Positions 25,448 through 34,180 of a DNA stretch of 64,000 nt are shown in pieces. Made by a program: the position numbers and the translations under genes. The notes under the pieces are model-generated. The model was not told the DNA's origin. It made no database searches and saw only the letters and a program-made list of their open reading frames with translations. Numbering within the stretch: position 1 is the first letter of the stretch; each line of letters opens with the position of its first letter. The DNA comes from JAIPGX01 sp041650475 (GTDB lineage: Bacteria > Babelota > Babeliae > Babelales > UASB340), in contig JBAZLD010000004.1 of NCBI GenBank assembly GCA_041650475.1, positions 1-64,000 of the forward strand, in the 5' to 3' direction.

Positions 25448-26557
25448 ATGAAGCAAGATAATTTAAAAATAAATTTTAGAATTTTTTTTTGCATATCAAT
25501 ATTTTTGACATTAATAGGTCTAATTTTTGTGTATTCTTCCAGTTCTGTTTTTGCTTTAGAAAAATTTAACTCTGCTAATTATTTTTTAAAAAAACAGCTC
25601 TTTTTTTTAATTCCTGCTGCTTTAGGTTTTATTTTTTTTGCATCTATTTCTCTAAAATTTTTAAAAAAATATGCTTTTTTATTTTTTTTATTAAGTTTAT
25701 TTTTAACAATTCTGACTTTTATCCCTCAATTAAGCATAAAAGTGCATGGTTCTAATCGATGGTTAAATTTATTTGGTTTTAGTGTTCAACCTAGTGAATT
25801 TTTAAAATTTTTTTTATTAATTTATATTGGTGCTTTTTTAGCTAAAAAAGAAAAATATGTGAAATCTTTTTTTAATAGTTATTTGCCTTTTTTATTAATT
25901 TTAGGGGTTACTTTTCTGATTTTATTAAAACAGCCAGATTTTGGATCTGTTGTGACTCTTATGATTACAGCGTTTTTTTTATTTTTTATTGCAGAGTTTA
26001 GTTTTTTTTATTTATTTATTACTTTGCTTTTGACAATTCCTGCTGGAATTTTTTTGATATTAACAAAATCTTATAGATTACACAGAATTTTGATTTTTCT
26101 TAATCCGTGGTCAGATCCTAGAGGGGGTGGCTTTCAGATAATTCAATCTTTAATAGCAATAGGTTCTGGTTCTTTATGGGGTGTAGGCATCTCTAATTCA
26201 AGGCAAAAATTTTTTTATTTACCAATGCAGCACACTGATTTTATTTTTTCAATTATAGCAGAAGAAGTTGGTTTTGTTGGTGTTTTTATTATAGTTTTTT
26301 TATATTTTTTATTTTGTTTTTTTGGATTTAGAATAGCTTTAAAACTTTCTGATTCGTTTGCTATCTTTACAGTTTTGGGTTTTATATTTCTTATAAGCTT
26401 GCAATCTGTAATTAATTTTATGGTTGTATCAGGTCTTTTGCCAACAAAAGGCCTTGGATTGCCATTTATCAGCTATGGTGGAACAGCTCTTATTTGTTTC
26501 TGGTGCATGGTTGGCTTGATTGCAAATTTTGTACGTAATAGCGGGAATTCTTATTGA
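25448..26557 (+). CDS. ftsW: SEDS-family peptidoglycan glycosyltransferase FtsW
   Basis: Polytopic membrane enzyme that polymerises lipid II at the division septum. The 369 residues form about ten transmembrane helices. SEDS motifs are visible: GSNRWLNLFGFSVQPSEFLK, KQPDFGSVV, NPWSDPRGGGFQIIQSLIAIGSG, QHTDFIFSIIAEEVGFVG and GLPFISYGGTALI (each read in place). QHTDFIFSIIAEE favours FtsW over RodA. An AGGAT ribosome-binding site precedes the ATG. It stands alone on the plus strand, divergent from the 25302 gene. With murB, murD and the amidase it shows active peptidoglycan synthesis. Confidence 0.92.
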   Translation: MKQDNLKINFRIFFCISIFLTLIGLIFVYSSSSVFALEKFNSANYFLKKQLFFLIPAALGFIFFASISLKFLKKYAFLFFLLSLFLTILTFIPQLSIKVHGSNRWLNLFGFSVQPSEFLKFFLLIYIGAFLAKKEKYVKSFFNSYLPFLLILGVTFLILLKQPDFGSVVTLMITAFFLFFIAEFSFFYLFITLLLTIPAGIFLILTKSYRLHRILIFLNPWSDPRGGGFQIIQSLIAIGSGSLWGVGISNSRQKFFYLPMQHTDFIFSIIAEEVGFVGVFIIVFLYFLFCFFGFRIALKLSDSFAIFTVLGFIFLISLQSVINFMVVSGLLPTKGLGLPFISYGGTALICFWCMVGLIANFVRNSGNSY

Positions 26558-26659
26558 CACTTATCTAAAAAAAATAGATAATTATCGCTTAATAATTTAA
26601 TATTTTAGCTGGAATCAATTTACTTTTTATTTGGGTTACTTTTTGCTTGGGGGATTTAA

Positions 26660-28786
26660 GTGAAAATTAAAAATTTTTTAATCTATTTTTTTCTGATTTT
26701 AAATATATCAACTATTTGTTTCTGTGAAAATGGGGAACAAGAACAGCCAGATAATCAAAATATAAATATGCAAGATAAGCAAGATCTAGATAAAACGTTA
26801 GATGCTTTTAACGAATTTTTGCAAAAAAAGGAAGAGATTTATCCTGGTCAAGACATTACAGGTAGTTTTCAAAATGCCATGCTAAAAGTTGTAGAGCATC
26901 AGATGAAAATGCTTGAGCTTTTACCTGAAAATTGCAGAAAAAAAGTTATTGAAACTTGGGAAATTTGGAATGAGCTTGTTGAAAAACTAGAAAAACCAAC
27001 TAATTTTTTATTGAATCACTGTATTGATATTCAGCTCAAAATAGGAGCAATCACTACAGATAAGCCAAGTGATATACAAAATTCTTTTCAAGATTTTTTA
27101 AAAAAAATTACTGAATTTTTAGATTCTCCTGAACTAACTATTAGTATTCAATTTAATTCTTTTGAAGAGCAGTTACAAAAAGAGTTAGAGTCTTTGTATC
27201 AAGAATTTGATAAACAATTTGATTTGCTTTGCACGGAATACTCAAATATCGATTTAACAAAAGATTTAGAAATTTTGTATACATGTTTAGTATCTTTAAA
27301 AAATCACGATATTCAAGTTTTTTATAAATACAAGTTAGATTATTTAAAGCCTCAAATAGAGAAAGCAATTAAAAATTTAAAAGATACACAACAAGTATTA
27401 GAAATTTTAAAAAACGATACGTTAAAAAAAACTAATACTCAAGATGGCAAAGAATTACTCGAAGCAATAGAATTTTGGCAAAACAGCTTAAATAGATTTG
27501 AAGATTTTGAAAATATAGAAAAATCTTCTGGAAAAGAAAATAAATTAAATAAGTTTATTTCTGTATTTCTTAAATTAGCACCATATATTAAAAATGGTTA
27601 TATGTTTTATGATCATTTTTTTCAATTATTTAAGTATGACAACAAGAGTAAAGATTTATACAAAGTTGATTTTTTTAAGCTTTTAAAATTTCAATTTTCT
27701 GATGCTGTAAAAATTAATTTTAATAGTAGTTTAAGTAAACCTGCAGTTTTGACAGCATTTTTGGTTGATAAAGCATGGAGCGCCCTTTTTGTTCCTATAA
27801 ATTTATTGGAAAAAGTTATGGGGAAAGCTCAAATAACTTCTTATAATAGTATGGTGGTCAAGAGTCTGATGTGGAAATTTATAGCAACATGTCAAATTCT
27901 TATTTATTATAATACTATTCATAAATATTTTTTGCAGAATAAAGAAGAACTAAGTAAATTTAGTTTTCCTAATGATTATAAGCCATTTAAAGAGATGACC
28001 TGGTCTTTAATGAAAAATACAGGTGATGCGGGGATTTTCTTTTTGCAAAATAAAATTAAAGAAAAAGTTGACCCAGAAATTTTAGAAAAAGTTGAGAACT
28101 ATAGTTTAGGTATCATAAACCCAGATTTATTTAAGTTTTCTTTTGATACAATTTTGCCAATAATGGCCTACAAATATTTTCCTAAAAATATAGCTAATTT
28201 GGAAAAACATAAAATTTTTAAACCGGAGCCATGGGATTGGTATTATGTTGGAAGAACAGATTTTAAAAACATGAGTGATGCTGAATTTATAGAAAATAGA
28301 ATTTTGGGTTATTTGTCTGTAAATTTTGGAGGTTTTGTTGGAAAACATGTTGCATATGGTTGCAGAAAACCATTAAAATCAATTTTTGGCAGAGTTGGTA
28401 AATTTTTATTAGTTAAAACGGGTTTAATTCAAGAAGATTTTTTTAGTAACATACCTGAATATAAAAAATTGCTTTTAGAAGAAGTTAAATTTTTAATTTC
28501 TGAAAAAGAAGATGAAATGTTTATTGCAGCAAAACAGATCTTTTTTTCTTTAATTATTAATTTTGGTATTGTTAAAAAAGCTGACATTATTGCTCTTGAA
28601 AAGGCAATTGAAACTAATACTATTAATGACGAAAATTTAACTGAATTTGCTGACAAAATAATTTCTAATATTGCAGATAATTTTGTTAAAAGTGTAGGAA
28701 AAGGTTTCGGTTCTTGGGGCGGGTGGCATTTAGGAAATTATTTATCGAACAAATATGGCCCCTTTTTAGCACATAAAAGTGTGTAA
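26660..28786 (+). CDS. Large secreted helical protein, unknown
   Basis: No family recognised. The start is a GTG at 26660 behind GGGGG, followed by a signal peptide ending ICFC (residues 1-22). The 708 residues are mostly charged helices in the first half. The second half holds several amphipathic or weakly hydrophobic stretches, with aromatic-rich wording such as FKPEPWDWYYVGRTDFKNMSDAEF. The C-terminal part is glycine-rich (GKGFGSWGGWHLGNYL), a pattern seen in membrane-inserting proteins. The phosphatase gene begins 5 bases after its stop, so the two form one transcript, and it may act together with that exported phosphatase. Confidence 0.75.
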   Translation: MKIKNFLIYFFLILNISTICFCENGEQEQPDNQNINMQDKQDLDKTLDAFNEFLQKKEEIYPGQDITGSFQNAMLKVVEHQMKMLELLPENCRKKVIETWEIWNELVEKLEKPTNFLLNHCIDIQLKIGAITTDKPSDIQNSFQDFLKKITEFLDSPELTISIQFNSFEEQLQKELESLYQEFDKQFDLLCTEYSNIDLTKDLEILYTCLVSLKNHDIQVFYKYKLDYLKPQIEKAIKNLKDTQQVLEILKNDTLKKTNTQDGKELLEAIEFWQNSLNRFEDFENIEKSSGKENKLNKFISVFLKLAPYIKNGYMFYDHFFQLFKYDNKSKDLYKVDFFKLLKFQFSDAVKINFNSSLSKPAVLTAFLVDKAWSALFVPINLLEKVMGKAQITSYNSMVVKSLMWKFIATCQILIYYNTIHKYFLQNKEELSKFSFPNDYKPFKEMTWSLMKNTGDAGIFFLQNKIKEKVDPEILEKVENYSLGIINPDLFKFSFDTILPIMAYKYFPKNIANLEKHKIFKPEPWDWYYVGRTDFKNMSDAEFIENRILGYLSVNFGGFVGKHVAYGCRKPLKSIFGRVGKFLLVKTGLIQEDFFSNIPEYKKLLLEEVKFLISEKEDEMFIAAKQIFFSLIINFGIVKKADIIALEKAIETNTINDENLTEFADKIISNIADNFVKSVGKGFGSWGGWHLGNYLSNKYGPFLAHKSV

Positions 28787-28791
28787 TATTA

Positions 28792-30405
28792 ATGAATTTT
28801 TTAAAAAAAATCTTAATTATTTTTTTTGTTGCGATTTTTGCACATAATTTATCTGCAAATTATTCATCTTTAAAAGAATTATTGGATGATCTTGATTCTC
28901 TTCCGGAGTTTTATGTTGAAGATATAAATAAAAATATAAAATTCTGCCATAATGAAATAATTATAAATAACCCCCTATTTTTATCGTTAAAATCTCAATC
29001 TAGACTTTTATTAGATTTTATGATGAAAAAAAATCGACCAATATCTTCTTTGCCTTGCCCTGAAGCTTCTCGTTTACCATGCCCTAAAATGTGTTATGAC
29101 AATTTTTTTAGGTTGATTAATTTTTTTATAAATCAAAAACTGCAAAACATATGTTTATGTAACGAAAGTTGGTATAGTTTTAATGACGCTGATTTTTTGG
29201 AATATCCATGTCTGAACTCTTATTTTGAAAAAATTTATGTGCCAGAAGATAGTAAAATTTGTTTTATTGGCGATATTCATGGAAGTATAAAATCTTTGTC
29301 TAATGATTTGCGAAAGTTACTTGTAAATGGTCTTTATTTTGAAAACGAAAGTTTTAAAATAATTAAAGAAAATTTTCATCTTGTTTTTTTGGGAGATTAT
29401 ACAGATAGGTGTTTATATGGGATTGAAGTTTTATATTTAATTTTAAAAATTGCAACAGAAAATCCGGGTAAAGTTTTTCTTTTAAAGGGAAATCATGAAG
29501 AATGTTCACCGGATGATAAAAATATTCCACTGGTTGATTTTTATGGTTTTAAAATGGAATGTGAATTAAAGTACCCGTTGATTCATGAAAATTTATTAGA
29601 AGAAATTAAAAAATTATATAGATTTTTACCAGCGGCCTTATTTATAGGTGTTGAAGGTGGAGAAGAATTTGTTCTTTGTAATCATGGAGGAATAAATTTT
29701 GATCTTAATCTTAATAATTTTTTAATAAATCAGAAAAAATATTGTTCTATTTCCGATGATGATGCTAGGCAGCTTTTATGGTCAGATTATGAGCAATATA
29801 AAAAAGATGGTTCGTGTTTTAATAGAGAACCGAATGCGTATAGAGGTGGTTCTAGCGAACACATAAGTGCTGCATATATGGAAAATTTTTTTAAGACAAG
29901 TAATTTTAAGGCTATTTTTAGAGGGCATCAACATTCTAAATTTGGTTTAAAAATGCTATTTACACAAGAACAATTTTTCACAGAAATAGAAAAAAGTAGA
30001 AGAAATATTTTGGAGCGTGCGGAAAATGGCGATAGAATAACAGAGAGATTTTCTGGTTTATATCACTGGCAAGATGTTGTAAATAAATCTGATTTTATGG
30101 CTAAAGAGTTTTTAATAGGTAATTATTTACCTATTTTTACCTTATCAACTGCTGCATCGCCTTTAACTTTTTCAGGAAATACATATGATTCTTTTGTAAT
30201 TTTAGAGATTAAAAAAACAATACAAGATTCTACTTTATATGTTTATGAGGAACCTCATGATAAAAAGTATAAGCAAGAAACACAATTAGACATTGAAATA
30301 GATATTGAAAGTTCAAGCGAACCTAATAATATGACAACAACAACTGTTACAGAAAGTTCACCTACCCGTGAAACTGCTACAGATCCGATTGAAGAAGTAG
30401 ATTGA
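28792..30405 (+). CDS. Secreted PPP-family (eukaryote-like) Ser/Thr protein phosphatase
   Basis: Predicted exported metallophosphatase of 537 residues. After a signal peptide (ending NLSA, residue 22) and a roughly 130-residue N-terminal region, all PPP landmarks appear in order. They are GDIHG (160-164), GDYTDR (201-206), GNHE (233-236), CNHGG with metal-ligand His298, LWSD, AYRGG and RGHQH with His379. Together they define the two-metal active site of PP1/PP2A-type enzymes rather than generic calcineurin-like hydrolases. The tail is Thr/Ser-rich and acidic. The gene is coupled to the 26660 gene and its last 29 bases overlap the convergent 30377 gene. A host-directed effector is the obvious hypothesis. 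Confidence 0.85.
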   Translation: MNFLKKILIIFFVAIFAHNLSANYSSLKELLDDLDSLPEFYVEDINKNIKFCHNEIIINNPLFLSLKSQSRLLLDFMMKKNRPISSLPCPEASRLPCPKMCYDNFFRLINFFINQKLQNICLCNESWYSFNDADFLEYPCLNSYFEKIYVPEDSKICFIGDIHGSIKSLSNDLRKLLVNGLYFENESFKIIKENFHLVFLGDYTDRCLYGIEVLYLILKIATENPGKVFLLKGNHEECSPDDKNIPLVDFYGFKMECELKYPLIHENLLEEIKKLYRFLPAALFIGVEGGEEFVLCNHGGINFDLNLNNFLINQKKYCSISDDDARQLLWSDYEQYKKDGSCFNREPNAYRGGSSEHISAAYMENFFKTSNFKAIFRGHQHSKFGLKMLFTQEQFFTEIEKSRRNILERAENGDRITERFSGLYHWQDVVNKSDFMAKEFLIGNYLPIFTLSTAASPLTFSGNTYDSFVILEIKKTIQDSTLYVYEEPHDKKYKQETQLDIEIDIESSSEPNNMTTTTVTESSPTRETATDPIEEVD

Positions 30406-31045
30406 AATTTTGCATAATATTATCTGTTTTGTTTATTAATTTAAGATTAAAAGAATCTTTTATATCTTCTTTTTTTACAAAAAGAATTGTGCTTATATTT
30501 TCGTGAGGCAAAACTAATATGCCATGCAAAAGATCAAAAGATTTTGTATAAACATCTGTTTTTAATTTATTATTGATTTTATTTACTGATAAAACATTAT
30601 TTGCAGTTGTTCCAGCTGCTATTGCGGCTAAAGTACTAGGAATATAAGAAAAACCAAAATAAAAAATGAAGCTGGTGCTTATAAGTCCAGATGCAACCAT
30701 TGGTGCTATAAAATCTTCAAATTTTAAATTTTTACAAATTGTTTCTGGTTTTACTATATTTAGATCTATACCATTTTTATATAAGATATATTCTTTATCT
30801 GTTTTGTTTTCTAATTTTAATAAAATTGCACCGTATTTATTTCTGGTGTCTCTATTTTTAAAATAATTAAGACCTTTAAAATTTTGCGTAAATTCGTTAT
30901 TAGTTAATAATTTTGAATTTATTATTAATTGATTTTTTGTGCCATTTAAAAAATTATTTTTTTTAATAATTTTAAAAATTATTATTGTGCTAATTATAGT
31001 TATTGTGATTAAAAAGATTGTTCTTAGTTTGAATATTTTTTTCAT
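30377..31045 (-). CDS. Membrane-anchored protein, paralogue of the 31145 lipoprotein
   Basis: Unknown function, 222 residues. It has an N-terminal uncleaved-looking hydrophobic segment (about 8-27), a beta-rich stretch, then two hydrophobic Ala/Gly/Ser-rich segments (about residues 112-150) that look like a membrane hairpin, and a C-terminal beta-rich part. The neighbouring 31145 protein has the same order (LENKTDKEYILYKNGI here, IKNKSDKTYVIKSDNI there), so they are tandem paralogues. The 3' end overlaps the phosphatase gene on the other strand by 29 bases. A hairpin lies between the two paralogues. Confidence 0.72.
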   Translation of the reverse strand: MKKIFKLRTIFLITITIISTIIIFKIIKKNNFLNGTKNQLIINSKLLTNNEFTQNFKGLNYFKNRDTRNKYGAILLKLENKTDKEYILYKNGIDLNIVKPETICKNLKFEDFIAPMVASGLISTSFIFYFGFSYIPSTLAAIAAGTTANNVLSVNKINNKLKTDVYTKSFDLLHGILVLPHENISTILFVKKEDIKDSFNLKLINKTDNIMQNFNLLLQSDL

Positions 31046-31073
31046 AAATTAGACTTTCTTTATTTTTAATAAT

Positions 31074-31092
31074 CGGTAGTTAAGAACTGCCG
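31074..31092 (-). promoter_or_regulatory. Hairpin between two paralogous genes
   Basis: CGGTAGTT at 31074-31081 pairs with AACTGCCG at 31085-31092 (one G-T pair) around a three-base loop, in the spacer downstream of the 31145 gene and upstream of the 30377 gene. The following minus-strand T content is low, so this may be a weak terminator, attenuator or RNA-processing site. Confidence 0.5.
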
Positions 31093-31144
31093 GTAAATAA
31101 ATTTTAAAATTTAACTTAAAAATACAATAAAATTATTAATATTC

Positions 31145-31813
31145 TTAAATTTCAAATTTATAAATTAAATTATTATTTTTGTTTATTAAAAGTGGTTTAA
31201 AAATTAATTCGTTGTTATTTTCTTTTTCTAAAAGCTTTAATTCAAAGTTTGGACAATAATTATCTTTTTCTATAAAAATTAATTTATAAAATATAGATTC
31301 AGGTGCAATTTCAAATTCATCGCCTGCGCACATACAAATATGATCTAATTGCTTTTTCGTTTTTTGATTATGAATATCACCTAATATTGCTCCAACAACA
31401 GCACTTGCAGCTGCTAAAGGTAAACAAATTTGCCACCAAAAGAATATTCCTGTGGCAGCCAAAGCTGCAGTAGGAACAAATGAGCTTACAAATAACTTTG
31501 GAACTCTCTTTTTTAATTCTTTTATTGTCGCAATTGGTAATGATATGTTATCTGATTTGATAACATAAGTTTTATCACTTTTATTTTTGATTTGTATTTG
31601 CAATGGTACAAAATTTGAAAAATAACTTTTATTTTCAGTGTTATCTATATATTTGATATCAAGATCAATGTTGTTTTGTGTTTCTTGATAGCTAATATCA
31701 ACATGTTTTTGCACGGAAATTTTTTTAGGTTGATAAGCACATGCAGGAATTAATAAAATAATAAACAAGATACTAAAAAATAATTTTGCATTTTTGAAAT
31801 TAATAACCACCAT
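31145..31813 (-). CDS. Predicted lipoprotein, paralogue of the 30377 protein
   Basis: Unknown function. ATG 31813 is preferred over the GTG at 31825 because GGGTGG is then well placed, giving about 222 residues. A hydrophobic signal segment ends in LLIPAC, a reasonable lipobox, so the protein is probably lipid-anchored at Cys25. A beta-rich region is followed by an Ala/Gly-rich hydrophobic hairpin (about residues 112-145) and a further beta-rich end. The 5' end contains GGTGGTTATTAA twice with a 15-base period. It lies upstream of its paralogue on the same strand. Confidence 0.72.
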   Translation of the reverse strand: MVVINFKNAKLFFSILFIILLIPACAYQPKKISVQKHVDISYQETQNNIDLDIKYIDNTENKSYFSNFVPLQIQIKNKSDKTYVIKSDNISLPIATIKELKKRVPKLFVSSFVPTAALAATGIFFWWQICLPLAAASAVVGAILGDIHNQKTKKQLDHICMCAGDEFEIAPESIFYKLIFIEKDNYCPNFELKLLEKENNNELIFKPLLINKNNNLIYKFEI

Positions 31814-31966
31814 TTTAATAACCACCCATTTGTTTAAAATTTTTAATAAAGTAAAATTTATATATAAGTAATTATAAAATACATGAAGTATATTGTAAAA
31901 CGGGCACGTAATATATTTGATTTTATTTTAAATAATTTAAATAATTTTTTAAAAAATGGGGGTCTT

Positions 31967-32647
31967 ATGCTTAAAATATTACGATTTTTTTCTATTTTTT
32001 TAATTTTTTCCATTTTATTTGCAGAATCTAATGCAAAGTCTCTTTTTTCTAAATTAAGTGATTTTAATAAAAAAAACGTAAACAGCTTAAAAGAGGTTTT
32101 TGATAATTTTTATGTAGTTGAAAAAAATAAACTTTATAGGTCAAAACAACTTGATGCAAAAACTCTCAAATTTTATATAAATAAATTTGGTATAAAAACC
32201 GTTGTTAATTTGCGGGGAGAAAATAAAAATAGAAGATGGTGGCAAAGAGAATATCAAGTGACACAAGACTTAGGTATTAATTTTTTTAATATCCCTATGA
32301 GTGCAATGTGGTTAACATCAAAAGAGAATTTAATTCAACTATTGAATATCTATGATAATCAAAATCTTTACCCAATATTAGTACACTGTCAGGGAGGGGC
32401 AGATAGAACAGGAGAAGCTGCAGCATTGTATGTTTTAGAAAAGCAGTGCAAAGGTAAAAAAGAAGCGTTAAATCAGCTCTCTATCAAATTTGGGCACAGA
32501 AGGCACAAAAATTCAGCAAAAGATTTTTTAATAGAAATTTGGCGTGGCAGAAAATGGTTAATGGAAGAGTATGATCCGAGAGATTATCCTGAATTTTGCC
32601 ACCAAAGTGTGTTTGATAGAGATTCTAGGGCTCTTATTTTGACATAA
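31967..32647 (+). CDS. Secreted CX5R (dual-specificity/tyrosine-type) phosphatase
   Basis: Exported phosphatase of 226 residues. ATG 31967 has GGGGG at the right distance and opens a signal peptide (ending ESNA); the frame starts earlier at 31883, but without support. The catalytic loop HCQGGADRTGEAAA carries the nucleophile Cys141 and Arg147. Upstream, LYRSKQLDAKTLKFYINKFGIKTVVNLRGE matches the start of DSP/PTP-like folds, and an Asp-containing loop precedes the active site. Relatives act on phosphotyrosine, phosphoinositides or inositol phosphates; the substrate here is unknown. It overlaps convergent pgk by 14 bases and lies 1.6 kb from the PPP-type phosphatase gene. Confidence 0.82.
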   Translation: MLKILRFFSIFLIFSILFAESNAKSLFSKLSDFNKKNVNSLKEVFDNFYVVEKNKLYRSKQLDAKTLKFYINKFGIKTVVNLRGENKNRRWWQREYQVTQDLGINFFNIPMSAMWLTSKENLIQLLNIYDNQNLYPILVHCQGGADRTGEAAALYVLEKQCKGKKEALNQLSIKFGHRRHKNSAKDFLIEIWRGRKWLMEEYDPRDYPEFCHQSVFDRDSRALILT

Positions 32648-33857
32648 GCGCTTTTAATCCAGGTAAATTTTCTATTGTTTCTGTACTTAAATATGTAAGT
32701 GTTGCACCACCTCCGGTTGATAAAAAATCAAATTCGTTCTGTAAGTTAAATTGATAAATTGCTGCAACACAATCACCTCCACCAGCAACAGAATATGCAA
32801 AACTTTGTCCAATGGCTTTCAAAATTTCAAAACTGCCTGTACTAAATTCTTTTTTTGAATATATTCCCATTGAACCATTGGTAAAGATAGTTTTTGCTTT
32901 TTTTATTTTATCCACAAAAGACGCTATTGTTTTTGGACCGATATCAACACAGAATCTATCGTTAGGTATGTTGTTTATGTCGAAATATTCAATATTATAA
33001 TTTTGACTGTTTATATTTTCTACGGCTAAAACATCTTGTGGCAACAAAATTTCAATATTTTGTTTTTGTGCAAGGCCTATAAAATTTTTTGCAAAATCCA
33101 ATAAATCTTCTTCTATAAAAGATTTGCCAACATTATATCCTAAAGATTTTAAGAAAGTGTTGGCTATGGCACCACCGATCATAATTACACTAACATGACT
33201 TTTTTCTAAAAAATTTTCCAAAAGCTTTGTCTTATCTTTTACTTTATTACCACCCAAAACTAGCATGAATGGCTGTTTTACTTTTTTTTTTAATTTATTT
33301 AATTCTGTTATTTCTTTTTCTATTAACAGCCCAATTGCTTTTTTATTTTTTTCAAATAAATTTGGTAACAAAGTAATAGATGTGTCGTCTCTGTGTATTA
33401 ATCCAAAAGCATCGTTTACATAAATATCTGCCAAGTTAAAAAGAAGCTGAGCGAACCGTTCTCTTTCATGGGCTTCTCCTTGTTCTCCATTAAAAAAACG
33501 TAAATTTTCTAACAGAAGTATTTGATTTAAATCTTGACGACTAAAAATTTGAGCATCTATCAAGTCGCGCTCAAGTTTTATATCAAGGTTTTCTTTTTCA
33601 AACCAAGGTAAGAGAATTTTTGTTGATAAATTTTCATCAAAAAAATTTATGTGATCTCCAGCTTCAGGTCTGCCTATATGAGTTGCTAAAATAACTTTGC
33701 CTTCATTTTCTTGTATATAATTTATTGTTGGAATTATTTCTACTAATCTATAGTCTTGTAATATCGCCGTATCTTTTGTTGGAACATTTAAATCTGCCCG
33801 TAACAAAACTCTTTTATTTTTTAAATTTAAATTTGTAATGCTTTTAAAATTTTTCAT
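32634..33857 (-). CDS. pgk: Phosphoglycerate kinase
   Basis: Glycolytic enzyme making ATP from 1,3-bisphosphoglycerate. The 407 residues begin with the family signature RVLLRADLNVP and contain ATHIGRPEAGD, LLENLRFFNGEQGE, DAFGLIHRDDTS, the hinge region FMLVLGGNKVKDK and the nucleotide-binding FTNGSMGIYSKKEFSTGS and GGGDCVAAI. Its presence shows that at least the lower half of glycolysis is kept. A tight convergent overlap with the phosphatase gene (14 bases) leaves no room for a terminator there. Confidence 0.96.
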   Translation of the reverse strand: MKNFKSITNLNLKNKRVLLRADLNVPTKDTAILQDYRLVEIIPTINYIQENEGKVILATHIGRPEAGDHINFFDENLSTKILLPWFEKENLDIKLERDLIDAQIFSRQDLNQILLLENLRFFNGEQGEAHERERFAQLLFNLADIYVNDAFGLIHRDDTSITLLPNLFEKNKKAIGLLIEKEITELNKLKKKVKQPFMLVLGGNKVKDKTKLLENFLEKSHVSVIMIGGAIANTFLKSLGYNVGKSFIEEDLLDFAKNFIGLAQKQNIEILLPQDVLAVENINSQNYNIEYFDINNIPNDRFCVDIGPKTIASFVDKIKKAKTIFTNGSMGIYSKKEFSTGSFEILKAIGQSFAYSVAGGGDCVAAIYQFNLQNEFDFLSTGGGATLTYLSTETIENLPGLKALMSK

Positions 33858-34000
33858 AAATCTCCTAATCTCTAAATTTTTAAATTCTTAAAATTTATTA
33901 TAACATGAAAAATTCTCTAATAAATTTTTTAAAAAATTCTCTATCTGAATTTTATTGTTTATTTTTTTCAATAAAAAGGGCGTTTTTATTTTATTTAATT

Positions 34001-34028
34001 TTGCTGTAATCTAGTTTTAAGTTATACG
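34001..34028 (+). promoter_or_regulatory. Possible promoter for the 34181 leader
   Basis: TTGCTG at 34001-34006 and TATACG at 34023-34028 are 16 bases apart, upstream of the hairpins at 34087-34162. This is a plausible but weak sigma70-type promoter in the 323-base spacer between pgk and the 34181 gene. The same spacer also holds AATAAAAA/TTTTTATT arms near 33970-33990. Confidence 0.35.
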
Positions 34029-34086
34029 GGAAATGTGAGGTTATTGTTTATTTAGGGATGTTTTTAAAAGAATAGAAGACTTTTTT

Positions 34087-34162
34087 AGTTTTTTTAGTGA
34101 AAAAAAACTCATGATAACCTTCTATTATAGTCCCTGGGGTTTTTAACCCTGGGGATTTTTTT
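34087..34162 (+). promoter_or_regulatory. Tandem hairpins with terminator in the leader of the 34181 gene
   Basis: AGTTTTTTT at 34087-34095 pairs with AAAAAAACT at 34101-34109. Next, TCCCTGGGGTT at 34131-34141 forms an 11-bp stem with AACCCTGGGGA at 34145-34155 (two G-T pairs, TTT loop), followed by seven T (34156-34162). This looks like an intrinsic terminator on the plus strand only 19 bases before the ATG at 34181. No plus-strand gene ends nearby, since pgk reads away from it. It therefore probably attenuates the 34181 gene or ends a small leader RNA. Confidence 0.7.
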
Positions 34163-34180
34163 GAAAAATGGAGTTTTTCG

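Noticed and set aside
33451..33500. GAGCGAACCGTTCTC inside pgk as another palindromic element
   Set aside because: It encodes the normal Pgk residues around RERFAQLLF and shows no composition contrast or extra length.
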